Origin: Chamaecyparis obtusa
Taxonomy: Eukaryota > Streptophyta > Pinopsida > Cupressales > Cupressaceae
DNA: 64,000 nucleotides
Direction: 5' to 3'
Assembly (NCBI GenBank): GCA_027943335.1
Contig: BSBK01001537.1
Span: 1,940,501 to 2,004,500 of the forward strand
Each line of letters starts with the position of its first letter. Positions within the stretch are counted from its first letter, which is position 1. Below the pieces are notes generated by a model that searched no databases, had not been told where the DNA came from, and saw only the letters and a list, made by a program, of their open reading frames with translations. Below are positions 21,993 to 34,150 of this stretch, one piece after another. The position numbers were made by a program, and so were the translations under genes.

Positions 21993-23770
21993 TCATTCTA
22001 GAAGACCAACTAAAGCTGAACATGAGTTCAACTTCTCCCTTGTTACTACCTTTGTAAACATATCTGCTAGATTTTCATATGTATGTATCTTTTCCAACTT
22101 GAACTACCCATCATCCAAAACTGACCGAATGAAATGATACCGCAACTGTATGTATTTTGTCTTTGAGTGCGAAGTAGAATTCTTCGCAAGATGAATGGCA
22201 CTTTGGCTATCTATATGCAGAAAATTAACCGTCTGTGGATGTCCCAATTCTTTCATGAAGAATTGAAGCCATATCATCTCCTTGGCTACCTCTATAGAAG
22301 CAACATACTCTGCCTCTGTAGTGGATAAAGCAACCACCTTTTGGAGTAAAAAAATCCAACTCACTGTTGTCCCACCAACAATAAATACATAGTCTATAGT
22401 ACTCTGCTTGCTATCTATATCTCCTACCAAATATGAGTCAACATAACCTTGTACAGTAGTAGTAGATCCCCCAAAGTGTAAACACTTACTGGATGTACCT
22501 CTCAAATATTTGAGAATCCATTTGACTGCATTCCAATGCTCAATACCAGGGTGACTCATATATCAGCTAAAAACTCCCACAGTGTGTGCAATATCTGTCC
22601 TAGTACATACCATAACATACATTAAGATCCATACAATTGAAGCATAAGGTACCTTAGACATTTTATCCTCCTCTTCTAATGTCTTAGGATACATATCCTT
22701 CATCAATTTAAAATGACCAGGCAAAGGTGTGTTGACAGCTTTGGCATTCTCCATAGAGAAACGTTGAAACACCTTCTCAATATAATCAACCTGAGATAAA
22801 GTCAACTTCCTATTTTTCCTATCTCTACAAATTTTCATACTAAGGATTTGTTTTGCTGCCCCCAAATCTTTCATAGAAAATTAATGTGCTAACTGTTGTT
22901 TTAACCCCTTAATGTGATCCATGTTAGACCCAGCTACAAGCATATCATCAACATATAAACATAAAATAATGTAGCTATCATCATCCAACCTCTTAAAGTA
23001 AACACAATGATCAGAATGACACTGAGTGTATCTATGTTCATTGACAAAAGTGTCAAATTTAATATACCATTGCTGAGGTGTTTGCTTCAAGCCATATAAA
23101 CTTTTATGCAATTTGTACACCAAAATCTCCTTACCCTTGACCTCAAATCCTTGTGGTTGTACCATATATATTTCTTCATCCAAATCACCATGAAGAAAAA
23201 CTATTTTAACATCAAGCTTCTCTAAATGCAAATCTTCAGCAGCCACAATACTTAAAACAATACGAATAGAAGTCATTTTAACAACTGGAGAAAATATCTC
23301 ATCAAAATCAATGCCCTTTTTCTGTGCAAATCCTTTTACAAATAACTTGGCTTTAAAACTTTTCTTACCTCCATCCTCTTCTTTCAGTCGGTAAACCCAT
23401 TTGTTCTGTAAAGCCCATTTACCTGCAGGTAACTTGCATAAATCCCAAGTTTAATTTTTCAACAAGGAGTCCATTTCCTCTGTCATTGTAGACTCCCACT
23501 GAAGTTTTATATCCACCTACATAGCTTCATTATAACATTCAGGTTCACCAACATCTGTTAACAAAATAGAATACAAAGAGGGAGAGAATCTTTCTGGAGG
23601 TCTACTTAGCCTTGTTAACCATCTAACATTCACTAAGGTGTGTGGTATTTGTTGTTGCTGTTGTTGCAGAGCATTAGGGTCCACTGGAACATCATCTTTT
23701 GGAGTATCATCCAGTACTACATAATAATTTTCTTTCTTCTCATGCTGTTGCAATAGATCTTTGCACAATA
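21993..23770 (-). pseudogene. E2 pol: reverse transcriptase and RNase H, 5' truncated
   Basis: A second copy of the E pol, from the linker after integrase (VVLDDTPKDDVPVDP, glutamine run) through reverse transcriptase (KSLYGLKQTPQQWY; active site LCLYVDDMLVAG near 22950) and RNase H (HIDSQSAIHLAKNS, ADMFTKVVTREK), ending at a stop at 21993-21995. It has fewer stops than E1. Gag, protease and most of integrase are missing: at 23770 the pol sequence runs directly into LTR sequence, with a few shared bases (AATATTTT) at the join, pointing to illegitimate recombination. Confidence 0.85.
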
Positions 23771-23931
23771 TTTTGCCACTTTAGGGTTAGAATGAGTTAC
23801 AACATGTCAACCCAGAATTAGCTGAAAATATGTCGGTGAGGGAAGAAGGAAAAGTTTATAGTACTTTCCTGATCAGTCACCACAAGCTAACAATCTCCCA
23901 CTTGGTGACTGATCAGGATCCACACTAAGAA
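23771..23931 (-). repeat. E outer (5') LTR, truncated and extended
   Basis: Bases 23771-23892 match the distal part of the E LTR and end in the canonical CTAACA. They are followed by 39 bp (23893-23931) that normally lie inside the element, including PPT1, and then by the target duplication TTCTG. The body of the LTR upstream is deleted. Confidence 0.82.
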
Positions 23932-26900
23932 TTCTGGTCATCAATATTTCTAGCCCAATCAACATCAGTGTAAACCTGAAGTTCAAAATTGCCTTCCTTT
24001 TTGTACCATAATCCATAATGCTCGGTGTTCTTCAGATATCTCAAAATTCTTTTAACATCAGTCATATGTGATTCCTTAGGATTAGCAAAAAATCTTGCCA
24101 CAATCCCAACTGCATGTGCTATATCAGACCTACTATGTATAATATACATCAATTTGCCAATCATTGATCTATACATTGTCTAATTTACCTCGGTTGATTC
24201 ATCATCTTTTGTCAGTTTGCATCCGGTAACCATAGGTTTTCCAACTAGTTTTGAATCTTCCATTCCAAATGTCTTCAATACTTCCTTGATGTATTTTGAT
24301 TGTGTGATGAATATGCCTTCATTTTGTTGTAGTATTTGCAATCCAAGAAAGAATTTAATCTCTCCAAACATTGACATTTCAAATTCTTTCCTCATTTCAA
24401 CAACAAATGATTTGCAAAGATTATCATGTCCTCCAAATATTATATCATCAACAAAAATTTCAGCAAAAAGTATATTATCATCATTTCCATCTTTCAAATA
24501 TAAATTTTTGTTGTCACTTGCTCTCACAAAGCCAATACTAATAAGATAAGCATGCAATCTTTCATACCATGCTCTCAGTGCTTGTTTCAATCCATACAGT
24601 GCTTTGTGCAATTTACAAACCATGTTCTTCTTATTTTGATCAACAAAATCTTCAGGTTGTTCTATGTAAACCTCTTCCTCAAGAATTCCATTCAAAAATA
24701 CTAATTTAACATCCATTTGATAAACCTTAAATCCTTTATAAGCAACATATGAAAGTAATATTCCGACTCCTTCAAGTCTTGCTATTGGTGCAAAAGTTTC
24801 ACCATATTCAATTCCTTCTTCTTGTGCATATCCATTACAAACAAGTCTTGCTTTGTTTCTAGTCACTTCACCATTTTTATTCAACTTGTTTCTAAATATC
24901 CACTTAGTACCAATCACATTTTTGTCACTCGGTCTCGATACCAATGTCCATGTTTTATTTTTCTCTATTTTCTCAATTTCTTCATTCATGGCCTTAATCC
25001 ATTCTTCATTCTCAAGTGCATCTTTAACATTTTTAGGCTCAAATTCACAAACTAAGCATGTGTTCTGTGTTAAATTACTTCGTGTCATCATGTCAGTTTG
25101 TTTGTCTCCAATAATCTGGTTTTGTGGATGGTGTCTTCTCACAAATTTTGCCAATACTTGTTCTCTTATTTTTTCATCACTTGGTTCATGTTCAATTTCT
25201 TCCTTGGTAACATCTTCCTGATTCTCGATTTGCATTTGTTGATCCTCGGTAACATTTTCCTATCGCTCGGTAGACTCAGCCTATGGCTTGGGTAGATAGT
25301 CTGGATGCTCAATATATGTAAATGTACCAATCTTTTGGTTCCTTCCTGCTTTCTTCATCATTTTTCTCAGCAAACTCATCAACTTTCACATTAGCACTTT
25401 CAATCATTTTGTTAGTAGCTTTGTTCAAACATTTGTATTCTTTGCTCTTAGTAGAATATCCTACAAATATTCCTTCATCACCTTTAGAATCAAATTTTCC
25501 ATTTCTATCATATTTCAGAATGTAACATTTGCTTCCAAAAATTTTGAAATAACTTACATTCGGTGTGTAGCCAAACCATAGCTCATAAGGTGTCTTATTT
25601 GTATCTTTTTTTAGTTGAACTCGGTTCAAGGTGTATACAATAGTGCTAATAGCTTCACTCTAGTACATTTTGTTGTGGTGTCCTCGGTGCAGAAACCTGT
25701 CTTTTAATTCTATGCTCATTACAAAAGTTAGTGAATTCCTCATAAATAAACTCACCTCCTCTATCAGATCTTAAGAATTTTAAATTTTTCTCGGTTTCCT
25801 TTTCAACTTTATCTTTATACCACTTAAACATTTTGAAAGCTTCAGATTTCTCTTTCAAAAACATAACTGTCATCATCCTAGACTAGTCATCAACAAATAA
25901 AATAAAATATTTGTCACCATAATAACTCTGAGTTCTCATAGGACCACATAATTTGGTATGCACCAACTCCAAAATACCTTTAGAAGAATAGTCTTTGCTC
26001 TTAAAACTAGATTTAGTCATTTTCCCTTTTTGACATTGATTACACATGACATGGTCCGATTTAGTTGGACTCGATAAACCTCTATCTCTTCTTTTCTTAC
26101 TGATCTTAACCATGTTATCAAAATTTACATGACACAGTCTCTTATGCCACAACCACACATCTTCATTTATAGCCAACAAAAAATAAGTTTCAACATTATC
26201 AAGATAAAATAGATTACTTTTGGATTGTTCACCAGTACCGACCAACTTTCTGGTTTCATCATAGATTTTCACCTTTCTACTTTCAAATGCAACTCCATGA
26301 CTTGAATTATTCAATTTTGCTACACTCAATAGGTTATAGTTAAGTCCTTTCACCCAATAAGAATTCTCACATCTAATATTATTGTTCAACAAGATAGATC
26401 CCTTTCCTTTCACTAAACAAGGTGTATCATTTCCCATTTTAACAGATCCTCCATTGTAGTGTTCAAGATATTTAAATTTGTCCTCATCACCAGTCATATG
26501 ATGTGTACAACCACTATCAATAATCCATGTATCATTCTTTCTAACTTTAGATATAAGTGTTGTTTCAACATACCTTTCTTCTTCTTCTAAATCTTCTTTC
26601 ATAGCTATGAATACCACCTCAATGTCTTCATTAGTGTCAGTGTCAGTATCAATATCATCATCTCCAACTAGGTAACAAGCCTTCTTGCCTTTATCTTTAT
26701 CATCTTGATTATTTCTTCTGTCATACTGTCAGTTTTCTCTGTGTTCTTGGTTATCTCTTCTGTCAAACTTTCTTTCACCAGATCAGTCATTATCTTTATC
26801 ATCATCTTTCCTGTTAGGACATCTAGATGTAATATGGCCAATTTATTTACAATTAAAACATTCTAAAGGTAACTTTCCCTTATACCTTCCTTTACCTTTC

Positions 26901-26958
26901 TAAAGTCTTCTAGCCATAAGTGCTTCAAGCTCATCAAGTCCATCTTCATTGTCACTGT
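23932..26958 (-). pseudogene. A pol: zinc knuckle, protease, integrase, reverse transcriptase, RNase H N-half
   Basis: Resumes after the Tat insertion with DNEDGLDELEALMARRL. The knuckle CFNCK-stop-IGHITSRC keeps its ligands but has a stop. The protease is intact at its site, WIIDSGCTHHMTGD near 26515. Integrase zinc residues WHKRLCH...CNQCQKGK are present; the first core Asp is Lys (HTKLCGPM) and the second is intact (LRSDRGGEF). About 25-30 codons around the catalytic Glu are deleted near 25660. Reverse transcriptase is largely open from 25235 to 24180, with the active site [12 protein letters not shown] near 24450 and [18 protein letters not shown]. RNase H begins (VYTDVDWARNIDD) and is cut at 23936 by the E complex. 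Confidence 0.87.
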
Positions 26959-27933
26959 TGTACACACTAAAAAGGTGCACTTCTATGAACCATTACATGC
27001 AAGGTTGCTCAAGAATGAGGCCTCACAAAGCGGCTCATAGCTCTCTATGCATGGAGTTGCAAAATTGAAAATTGCTCTCAGCTAGAGCTATGAACTCATG
27101 ACCTTGCTAGTCAACCACACAATGAGAGATTCAAGTGAAGACAAGGGCAACAATGCCAATATCTCCAAGAATCAAATATGAAGATGCAATGCAATGCAAC
27201 TACAATGAGAATGAAATCTAAGCTATAAAAAGAAAGTACAATGCAACTAATCTATGAAAGAAAATAGCAATGGATTACAATGCCTCCTATTTAGACTATG
27301 TGAGCTTATTCTATTGCATAAAAAGAAATCTATACTAATAATGCCATTATTATGCAACTATGAAAGCAAATATGAACTACAATGAAATGCAACAAGTCTT
27401 CAATGTCTTCAAACTCCAAATGCACCTAAAACCTGCAGCATAACATTAGCATAAAACATGGATATGCAAATGAAGGAGAGAGCTCTCCTTTTATAAGAAA
27501 TGAAAAGAAATGGACCATTGAGATTAAGAGGCAAAAAGTATTAATCAGCGGTGGAGCTTGAAAGAGGAGCAATCCATGTGCACACATATCCTCCAATAGG
27601 AAAATAAGAGTTGACTTTATGTCCATATGAGACAAAAAGTGCTTTTTTTCCTTTTTATAAAATAAGAATAATATTTTATTTGTGCAACTTAGGATAAGAG
27701 GAAAAGGTGGGCTTTTTATTTAATCAAAAGGGGAGGAAATATTCCTTTTAATCAAATAAAGACTTAAGATAAATGGTTAGCCCAAGGATAAAAATCCAAT
27801 ATATGATCGAAATTAGGATTTGATCAAGAAATTGATAATATTGAAAATATTGATTAATGATCAAAATGATTCAGGATTGATAAATCAAATAAATGGGGCC
27901 CAAAGTCTAGGCGACCATTTTTGGGTGCATACA
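26959..27933 (-). repeat. Tat 3' LTR
   Basis: 975 bp; on the sense strand TGTATGCACCC...AGTGTGTACA, a perfect TGTA...TACA terminal inverted repeat. Reading frames inside it are not genes. Confidence 0.88.
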
Positions 27934-28021
27934 TTTGCCCCTCTTTGACTAATGTGTGATCGATTTGGGAACACATGTAGTCAAAGAATGAAGTTGAAAT
28001 GTGAGATCGATCTGGGATCAC
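27934..28021 (-). other. Tat polypurine tract and adjacent internal sequence
   Basis: Sense-strand CAAAGAGGGGCAAA (27934-27947) directly before the LTR start is the polypurine tract. The next ~74 bp of internal sequence is repeated outside the 5' LTR at 41269-41356. Confidence 0.75.
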
Positions 28022-29659
28022 AAAACAACTCAGATATGAGGTCGATTCGGGATCACATCTGGACAAACATAAACAAAGGCTTAGACCAACACCATCGCTG
28101 CTAGGTGCAAATTGAGCTTTTAGACAAAACTATCACCGTCGCTGCTAGGCAATAATCAATGTCTAAAAATGGGAGATAATAATCTCAAATTTTGAGCAAA
28201 AGCTCACAAAAGATGTCTGAATCAGGAAAATCAAGCAATTGGGGATGAGAATCCCATAAATACTGCCCCCTCGGAATCGAAATCAAAATCAAGTAGAGGA
28301 GAGACAGAAAATCGATAAAGATTTGATCAAATCAGAAGGAAGTCATAATCGAAGATAAATGATAAGAGGATAACCATTAGGCAATGAAAACATGCCCCAG
28401 TGAGGAAGTAGAAGAATAGAAATAGAAGACTAGAAATAGAGTGGATGAAAGACTAGAAAATTTGAGAGACATGGAAGGAAGAAATTCCACCAAAGATTGA
28501 AGAATTATACCTCAAAAGGTCAGTCAACTACGTAGAAGAATGAGAAAATTTAGAAACGCGACTCAGATTTCGATTTCGAGTCCGAAAATGGATAGAAAAT
28601 GATGTGATATGAAAGACCAGAAATGAAAGATATGATCAAGAAGAATCAGAAAATAAGCACAGTTGACCAACTAGTCCATAGATGATAAAAAGGAGAGCTC
28701 TCTCCATATGCAAGATGCAAAAACTAAACTATGATGAACCTAAGAATGCAAGCTACTATGAAAGTGGTTGACTTGCAAGGTCACAACGCTTATAGACATC
28801 TAATTATCATCATCAAGCTTTATTGGTAGCGTCGCAAGATCATACAATGCACACTAGCATAACTATGTGAATATGAATATGATCTTTATCAAATAGAAAT
28901 GTGGGAATCCCATCTAGGCATCAAAGACATGTAGGTCTACATGAATAATGCAATGAGATCACCTAAGTTTGATATGGCAAGATTATGCTTGTATCAAGAC
29001 ATATGAAAGTTAGGATAACTAGAAGCATGCACTCGCAAAAACAGTCAAGGATAATACCTTGTCAATCCATAGTGTCAAGTAGGACCAGCATAAATGCTCA
29101 TGACAGTTAGGATCAACAAAATATACCCACAAGCAGATAAAGAAAGAAAACATGTTCTCATTCCCTCAGTCTTCTAGCTATGCATCATCGAAAACTTCTC
29201 AGGGAGAGATCACTCATCAAAGAAATCCTCATAGACAGCACACAAAGAAAAATAAAGTCATCATATCGTTATCGAGTTGATTGTTTAAGTGCGTGTGTGT
29301 TGGTCATAGAGTCAAATTCTGAGTATCATATCTGCAAATGAGAAATATCGGGTCATACGAGACTGTTTGGGTAAGACACCTGATAAGTGTTAAGAAACAC
29401 TCGACGCAAGGGTAGTGTTGAAAAACACTATTTGGGGTGGTGTTGAAAAATACCTATTGTGAAATGCCCCAAGAGACAAACGTTTCTAAAAGACCAATGC
29501 TAACAGTCATGCCCCCTAGACAAAGACAAAGACCAATTCTAGACTAGGCCAAATAAGGTCAAGGCATGATGGAAAGTGGTTAAGTGTCGAGGACGCATGC
29601 TAACAAATAGGGGTGCAAAGGCCTCAAGTAGCGCCTGTTTCCAGGTTTTCACCACTTTG
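28022..29659 (-). other. Tat 3' non-coding region
   Basis: No protein-like frame. A few short internal similarities (GATCGAT...GGGATCAC repeated at 27958-27970, 28005-28021 and 28036-28052). Long 3' non-coding regions are usual in the Tat clade. Confidence 0.6.
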
Positions 29660-29830
29660 AATCTTTTTTTTTCATTTTTTCATTTTTTCATTTTTTCATT
29701 TTTTCATTTTATTTTTTTTTTGGATTTTTTTGAATTTTTTGATTTTTTTGTATTTTTTCAGGACTTTTTATGCTTTTTAGGATTTTTTCAGCATCATATA
29801 TCAATTTTTTTGGAATTTTTTCAAGATCAA
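29660..29830. repeat. T-rich low-complexity tract
   Basis: Repeats of CATTTTTT and GATTTTTTTG for ~170 bp. On the sense strand of Tat this is an A/G-rich tract just after the gag-pol stop. Confidence 0.85.
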
Positions 29831-29869
29831 TAAGATATGTACAAAGGATGCCCCCAGACAGAACGGGCA

Positions 29870-31123
29870 TCAAGGATAGAACTTCTTGAGGTGCACAATG
29901 TTGATGGGATCAGGGAGCTGTTCTCCATCAGGATCTGACAGTAAATACGCACCAGTACCAAAAGCAGCTGTGATGACATATGGTCCAAGCTAGTTAGGTT
30001 CAAACTTGCCCTTTTGCTCTCTGTTTTGTTGGTTCTTAGGGTTCTCTCGTAAAACAAGATCACCTATTTGAAATTCTCTAGGGCGAACCTTCTTGTTGAA
30101 TGCCTTGGACATACGCTTCTGATACACTCTCATATGATCAAAGGAAGCCTTATGCTTCTCATCTAGAAGTTCTAGTTCCTGTAACCTCATGGCGCGGTAA
30201 TCCTCATCTGTAATCAAACCTTTGAGTGAGACTCTAAGGGATGGTATCTCGACTTCTAAAGGCAATATTGCTTCAGCGCCATAGGTGAGAGAGAAAGGAG
30301 TGGCTCCTATAGGTGTGCGAATGCTTGTTCTGTAAGCCCATAGTGCTGGATTGATTTGTAAGTGCCAATCCCTACCATTCTTGTGTACTGTTCTATGAAG
30401 AATCTTAAGAATGGTTTTGTTAGAAGCTTCTGCCTGTCCGTTTCCCTGTGGAAAATAGATGGAGGACCAGTGTTGCTTGATTTTAAACTTTTTGCATAGG
30501 TGCTTTAGGTCCTTATTCTTAAATTGACCTCCATTGTCAGTAATGATTTCAGAAGGTACTCCAAATCGGCAAATGATATTATTCAAGATGAACAAAGAAA
30601 TGGTCCTTCCTGAAGCAACAGAAAGTGGTACAGCCTCCACCCATTTTGTGAAGTAGTCAGTGGCAGTAATAATGAACTTGTGTCCACCTGATGAGTTGGG
30701 ATGAATCTACCCAACCAGATCAAAGGCCCAGTGCTGAAATGGCCAATGAGAAACAAAAGGAATCAGCTCCCTACCTGGAGCATGAATCAGGTTGCCGTGT
30801 TTCTGACATTTTTCACATGACTTAGCAAAGGTGACTGCGTCCATCTGCATTGTGGGCCAATAATATCCCGCCCTAAGCAACCTTCGGGCCATGGAAAGAC
30901 CATTAGAATGTCCACCACAAATGCCCTCGTGGATGTCAGCTAACGCTTGGTTGGATTCCTCCTTTTCCAAGCACCTAAGGAGCGTCCCATCTAAACCCCT
31001 CCTATATAAATCACCAGAGATGAGGGTATTGCGAGAGGCGTTATGGATGAGGTTTCGGCATTCGGAGCGGGTGAATGTGTCAGGGATGATGCCATCACGA
31101 AGATATGAATAGATAGCACCATA
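29870..31123 (-). pseudogene. Tat integrase
   Basis: Same frame as the rest of pol. The zinc-binding domain is HEGICGGHSNG...CEKCQKHG. The core has AFDLVG (first Asp), IITDNGGQF (second Asp) and GNGQAEASNK (Glu), so the catalytic triad is intact. The C-terminal GPF/DNA-binding part includes FQIGDLVLRENPKNQQ, and the frame ends with HLKKFYP and a terminal stop at 29870-29872. Two premature stops: after FDLVG (near 30705) and after KFEPN (near 29988). It would insert the DNA copy. Confidence 0.9.
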
Positions 31124-34100
31124 TCAGGAAGACTCGTGTGTGATAATGGCACAAATGACACAGCTTTCAAATGAGTCAAAGATGGGATGGTGTAGCTCTT
31201 CCACCAGGAATTCAAATCTGGATTCATGTGTCTCCAACTGAAGAAGTGAAGCTAATGTGGCCATGGCGTCTGCAGCTTTGTTCTCTGTCCTAGGGATTTG
31301 TTGAAATGTCACAAAGGTGAAATAGCGTCTCAAAGAATCAACCATCTTTTTATAGGGTATCAATTTGTCATCCTTGGTTTGATACTCTTCATTGACTTGG
31401 TTGATGATTAACTAGGAATCCCCAAAGACATGTAATTTTGTGATGTTCCATTCTATAGCCATTCTCAAGCCATTAGTTAAAGCTTCATATTCTGCAATGT
31501 TATTGGTACATGGGAATAATAGTTTGTAAGACTTCGGAATGTTGTACCCATGTGGAGAAACAAATAACACTCCAGCACCTGATCCATTTTGCATGCGGGA
31601 ACCATCAAAGAACATTGTCCAAGTGCGAGTGGTTGTATACAAGATGTGTTCATCTGGGAATTCCACTTGGACTGGCATACTATCCTGGATTGGAAAATCA
31701 GCTAATTGGTTGGCAATAGCTTGCCCTTTTATTGCCTTCCTTTCAACGTACTCTATGTCAAATTCAGTGAGGACTATCATCCATTTAGCAAGTCTACCCG
31801 TCAGGGCAGCCTTACTAAGCAAGTATTTAAGGGGATCAATTTTGGAAACCAAATGTATGGTATGAGCAAGCATGTAGTGGCGCAACTTTTGAGAAGCAAA
31901 CACCACTGCGAGACAAGACTTCTCAATATTATTGTAATTGATCTCATAAGAGACTAGAGTACGGCTGATATAGTAGATGGCCCGTTCTTTCCCAGTATCA
32001 TCTGTTTGAGCCAATAATGCCCCCAGGGAAGTGTCTGTAGCTGAAATATATAGGATCAATGGTTTCCCTGGAATAGGAGGCATTAGGATCGGAGGATTGG
32101 CCAAGTATTGTTTGATCTGATCTAGGCTCTTTTGACAATCCTCGTTCCAAACACAAGAAGCACCCTTATGCAATGTCTTGTTGAAGGGTTGCGCTCTATC
32201 TGCAAGCTGAGAAATAAACCTCCTAATTGATTGAAGACGTCCCTGAAGACTTCTCATTTGGCTGATATTTTGAGGAGGTGGCATATCTAGGATTGCTTGG
32301 ACCTTTTCGGGGTCAACCTCGATACCTTTTGCTGATATTATGAATCCTAAAAGTTTGCCTGAGGTGACGCCAAATGCGCACTTCTTTGGATTCAATCTGA
32401 GTTGAAATTGTTCCATACGATCTAGAATTACTTCCAGATCATTGAGGTGTGTGTCCCTTTTTCTTGATTTTGCCAGGGTATCATCCACATAATCTTCCAT
32501 ATTTTTGTGCATCATATCATGAAAGATAGTCGTCATAGCTCTTTGGTAGGTTGCTCCTGCATTCTTTAACCCGAATGGCATGACGTTCCAGCAGTAGGTT
32601 CCCCATGCACATGTGAATGCTATTTTCTCTTGGTCTTCAGGAGCTATTTTGATTTGATTATACCCCGAGAAACCATCCATTAGGGAATATATGTCACAGC
32701 CCGCCGTCATGTCCACTATCATGTCAATGTTTGGAAGTGGAAAATCGTCCTTTGGGAAAGCTTTGTTTAGATCTCTAAAATCTGTGCAGACACGAATGGA
32801 CCCATCATGTTTGGAGACCGGTACTATGTTTGAGATCCATTCTGCATAATCGATGGCTCTAATAAATCCAGCTCTCAAAAGTTTTTCTAATTCTCCTTTG
32901 ACAAGTAGAGCTATATGTGGATGCATTTTTCTTAATCTCTGTTTTACTGGCTTGACTCCTGGAGCTATAGATAAGTGATGCATTATGAGATTCGTGTCAA
33001 GCCCTGGCATGTCTGAGTAGGTCCATGCAAAATTAATTTTCTTTTTCTGTAAAAACTGTACATATGCCTTGGTCTCTTCCTCTGATAAAGACTGAGCAAG
33101 ATGGACTATCTGAGGATTTTCTTCTGTGTTTAAATTGACCGGCTTTGTTGGTTCAATCAATATTGATGATCTATCCTGGAAATAACTCGGCAAGTTATTA
33201 AGTACCCCATCCTTAGGTGCCTCAAAGAGGTTTTCACCTTCGGATGCGTCATTTCTTTTTACTATTTTTGGTTCTGACACCGCCACAAAGTGGTTTTCGC
33301 CATCAGACCTATTTTTCTTTTTGTCTTTTGTTTTGAGACTGAGGTACTTAATATCAGGCTCTGTCATGCTGGTTGTTGGTTCACTGGTGGAAGAAGCCAT
33401 GGGTTCGAGAGCATTTAGATAGCAAGCAATTTCGTAATTGTTGTGAAATGTGAGGAATGTGGGGTCTTGGTGGCACTGAGACCAGTCAATCAGGTCAAAG
33501 TGAACAAGGGGTAAGTCAATGGTGGGTTCGATGTTGTTAATGCGAAAGGTGTCATCTCTGGTGACCATATAATCAGAGTTCATCAAGTCTTCTCCTAAGA
33601 TACCTGAATTAGGACTCATCCTATCAAACGAAGCGTCGTCTACTAAGGCGATTTGAGGAGGGAAATCCTCTAGTCTGACACTAGGATCGTTAGTCGCATC
33701 AGGTTGGGTACTATAGGCATGGATAATATCCACGTCTAGATCAATTGTTGCATCTGAAAGCGAATCCCATTCATATTCATGGGAGTCTGTCTCTGAGTCA
33801 TCACTTAGGCCTCGTGATGTAGAAGCCTCAAGGTTAGGAAGGGTTTCCCCCTCTCTAGTGCTAGTATTGGTACTATTTGTCGCAGCTAGGACAGTAACAC
33901 TTTCCTTTGTCGATCTAGCAGTCACACAGTCACTATCCGTCGCAGCTGGGATAGTAGGACTATCAAGCATCAAATCTGTGGAATCTCCCCAAAGGAGATT
34001 CGTTGAGGGCACCCAATCATCAGACACATCTTGTTGGTTGGAGAGATCAGGCGTATAATCTGCATCACTGTCACTGTTCGTCGTAGCTGGGACAAGGATA

Positions 34101-34150
34101 CCTTTCTTCTTCTTATTCTCAAAACCTAAGCCAACCGTGGACTTACTCTT
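31124..34150 (-). pseudogene. Tat reverse transcriptase with two RNase H domains
   Basis: An acidic, low-complexity N-terminal linker (34027-33100) leads into reverse transcriptase: KPVKQRLRKMHPHIALLV, RVCTDFRDLNKAFPKDDFPL, MPFGLKNAGATYQRAM and the active site MEDYVDDTLAKS near 32480. The first RNase H is gypsy-like (LYISATDTSLGALLAQ; NNIEKSCLAVV). A second, archaeal-type RNase H follows (MFFDGSRMQNGSGAGV; NIAEYEALTNG; HVFGDS; ENKAADAMATLA) with its acidic residues present. One stop interrupts it directly after FGDS, at about 31409-31411, where Gln is expected. The ORF from 34027 to 31412 (871 codons) is open. Confidence 0.92.

Larger units (their letters stand above)
15628..23931 (-). mobile_element. 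E complex: three-LTR Tnt1/Tork-like copia array, minus strand
   Basis: Order on the minus strand: truncated LTR (23931-23771), truncated pol of copy E2 (23770-21993), full LTR (21856-21441), complete gag-pol of copy E1 (21352-16198), full LTR (16042-15628). TTCTG at 15623-15627 and 23932-23936 is a perfect target duplication for the whole complex, so it behaves as one insertion into A's RNase H. Motifs such as LCLYIDDMLVAGSNM, YAMVCTR and HWNAVKWILRYLRGT are of the Tnt1/Tork type. Confidence 0.88.

Noticed and set aside
24217..25295. Plus-strand open frames opposite A reverse transcriptase
   Set aside because: Antisense shadows of the long minus-strand A pol frame.
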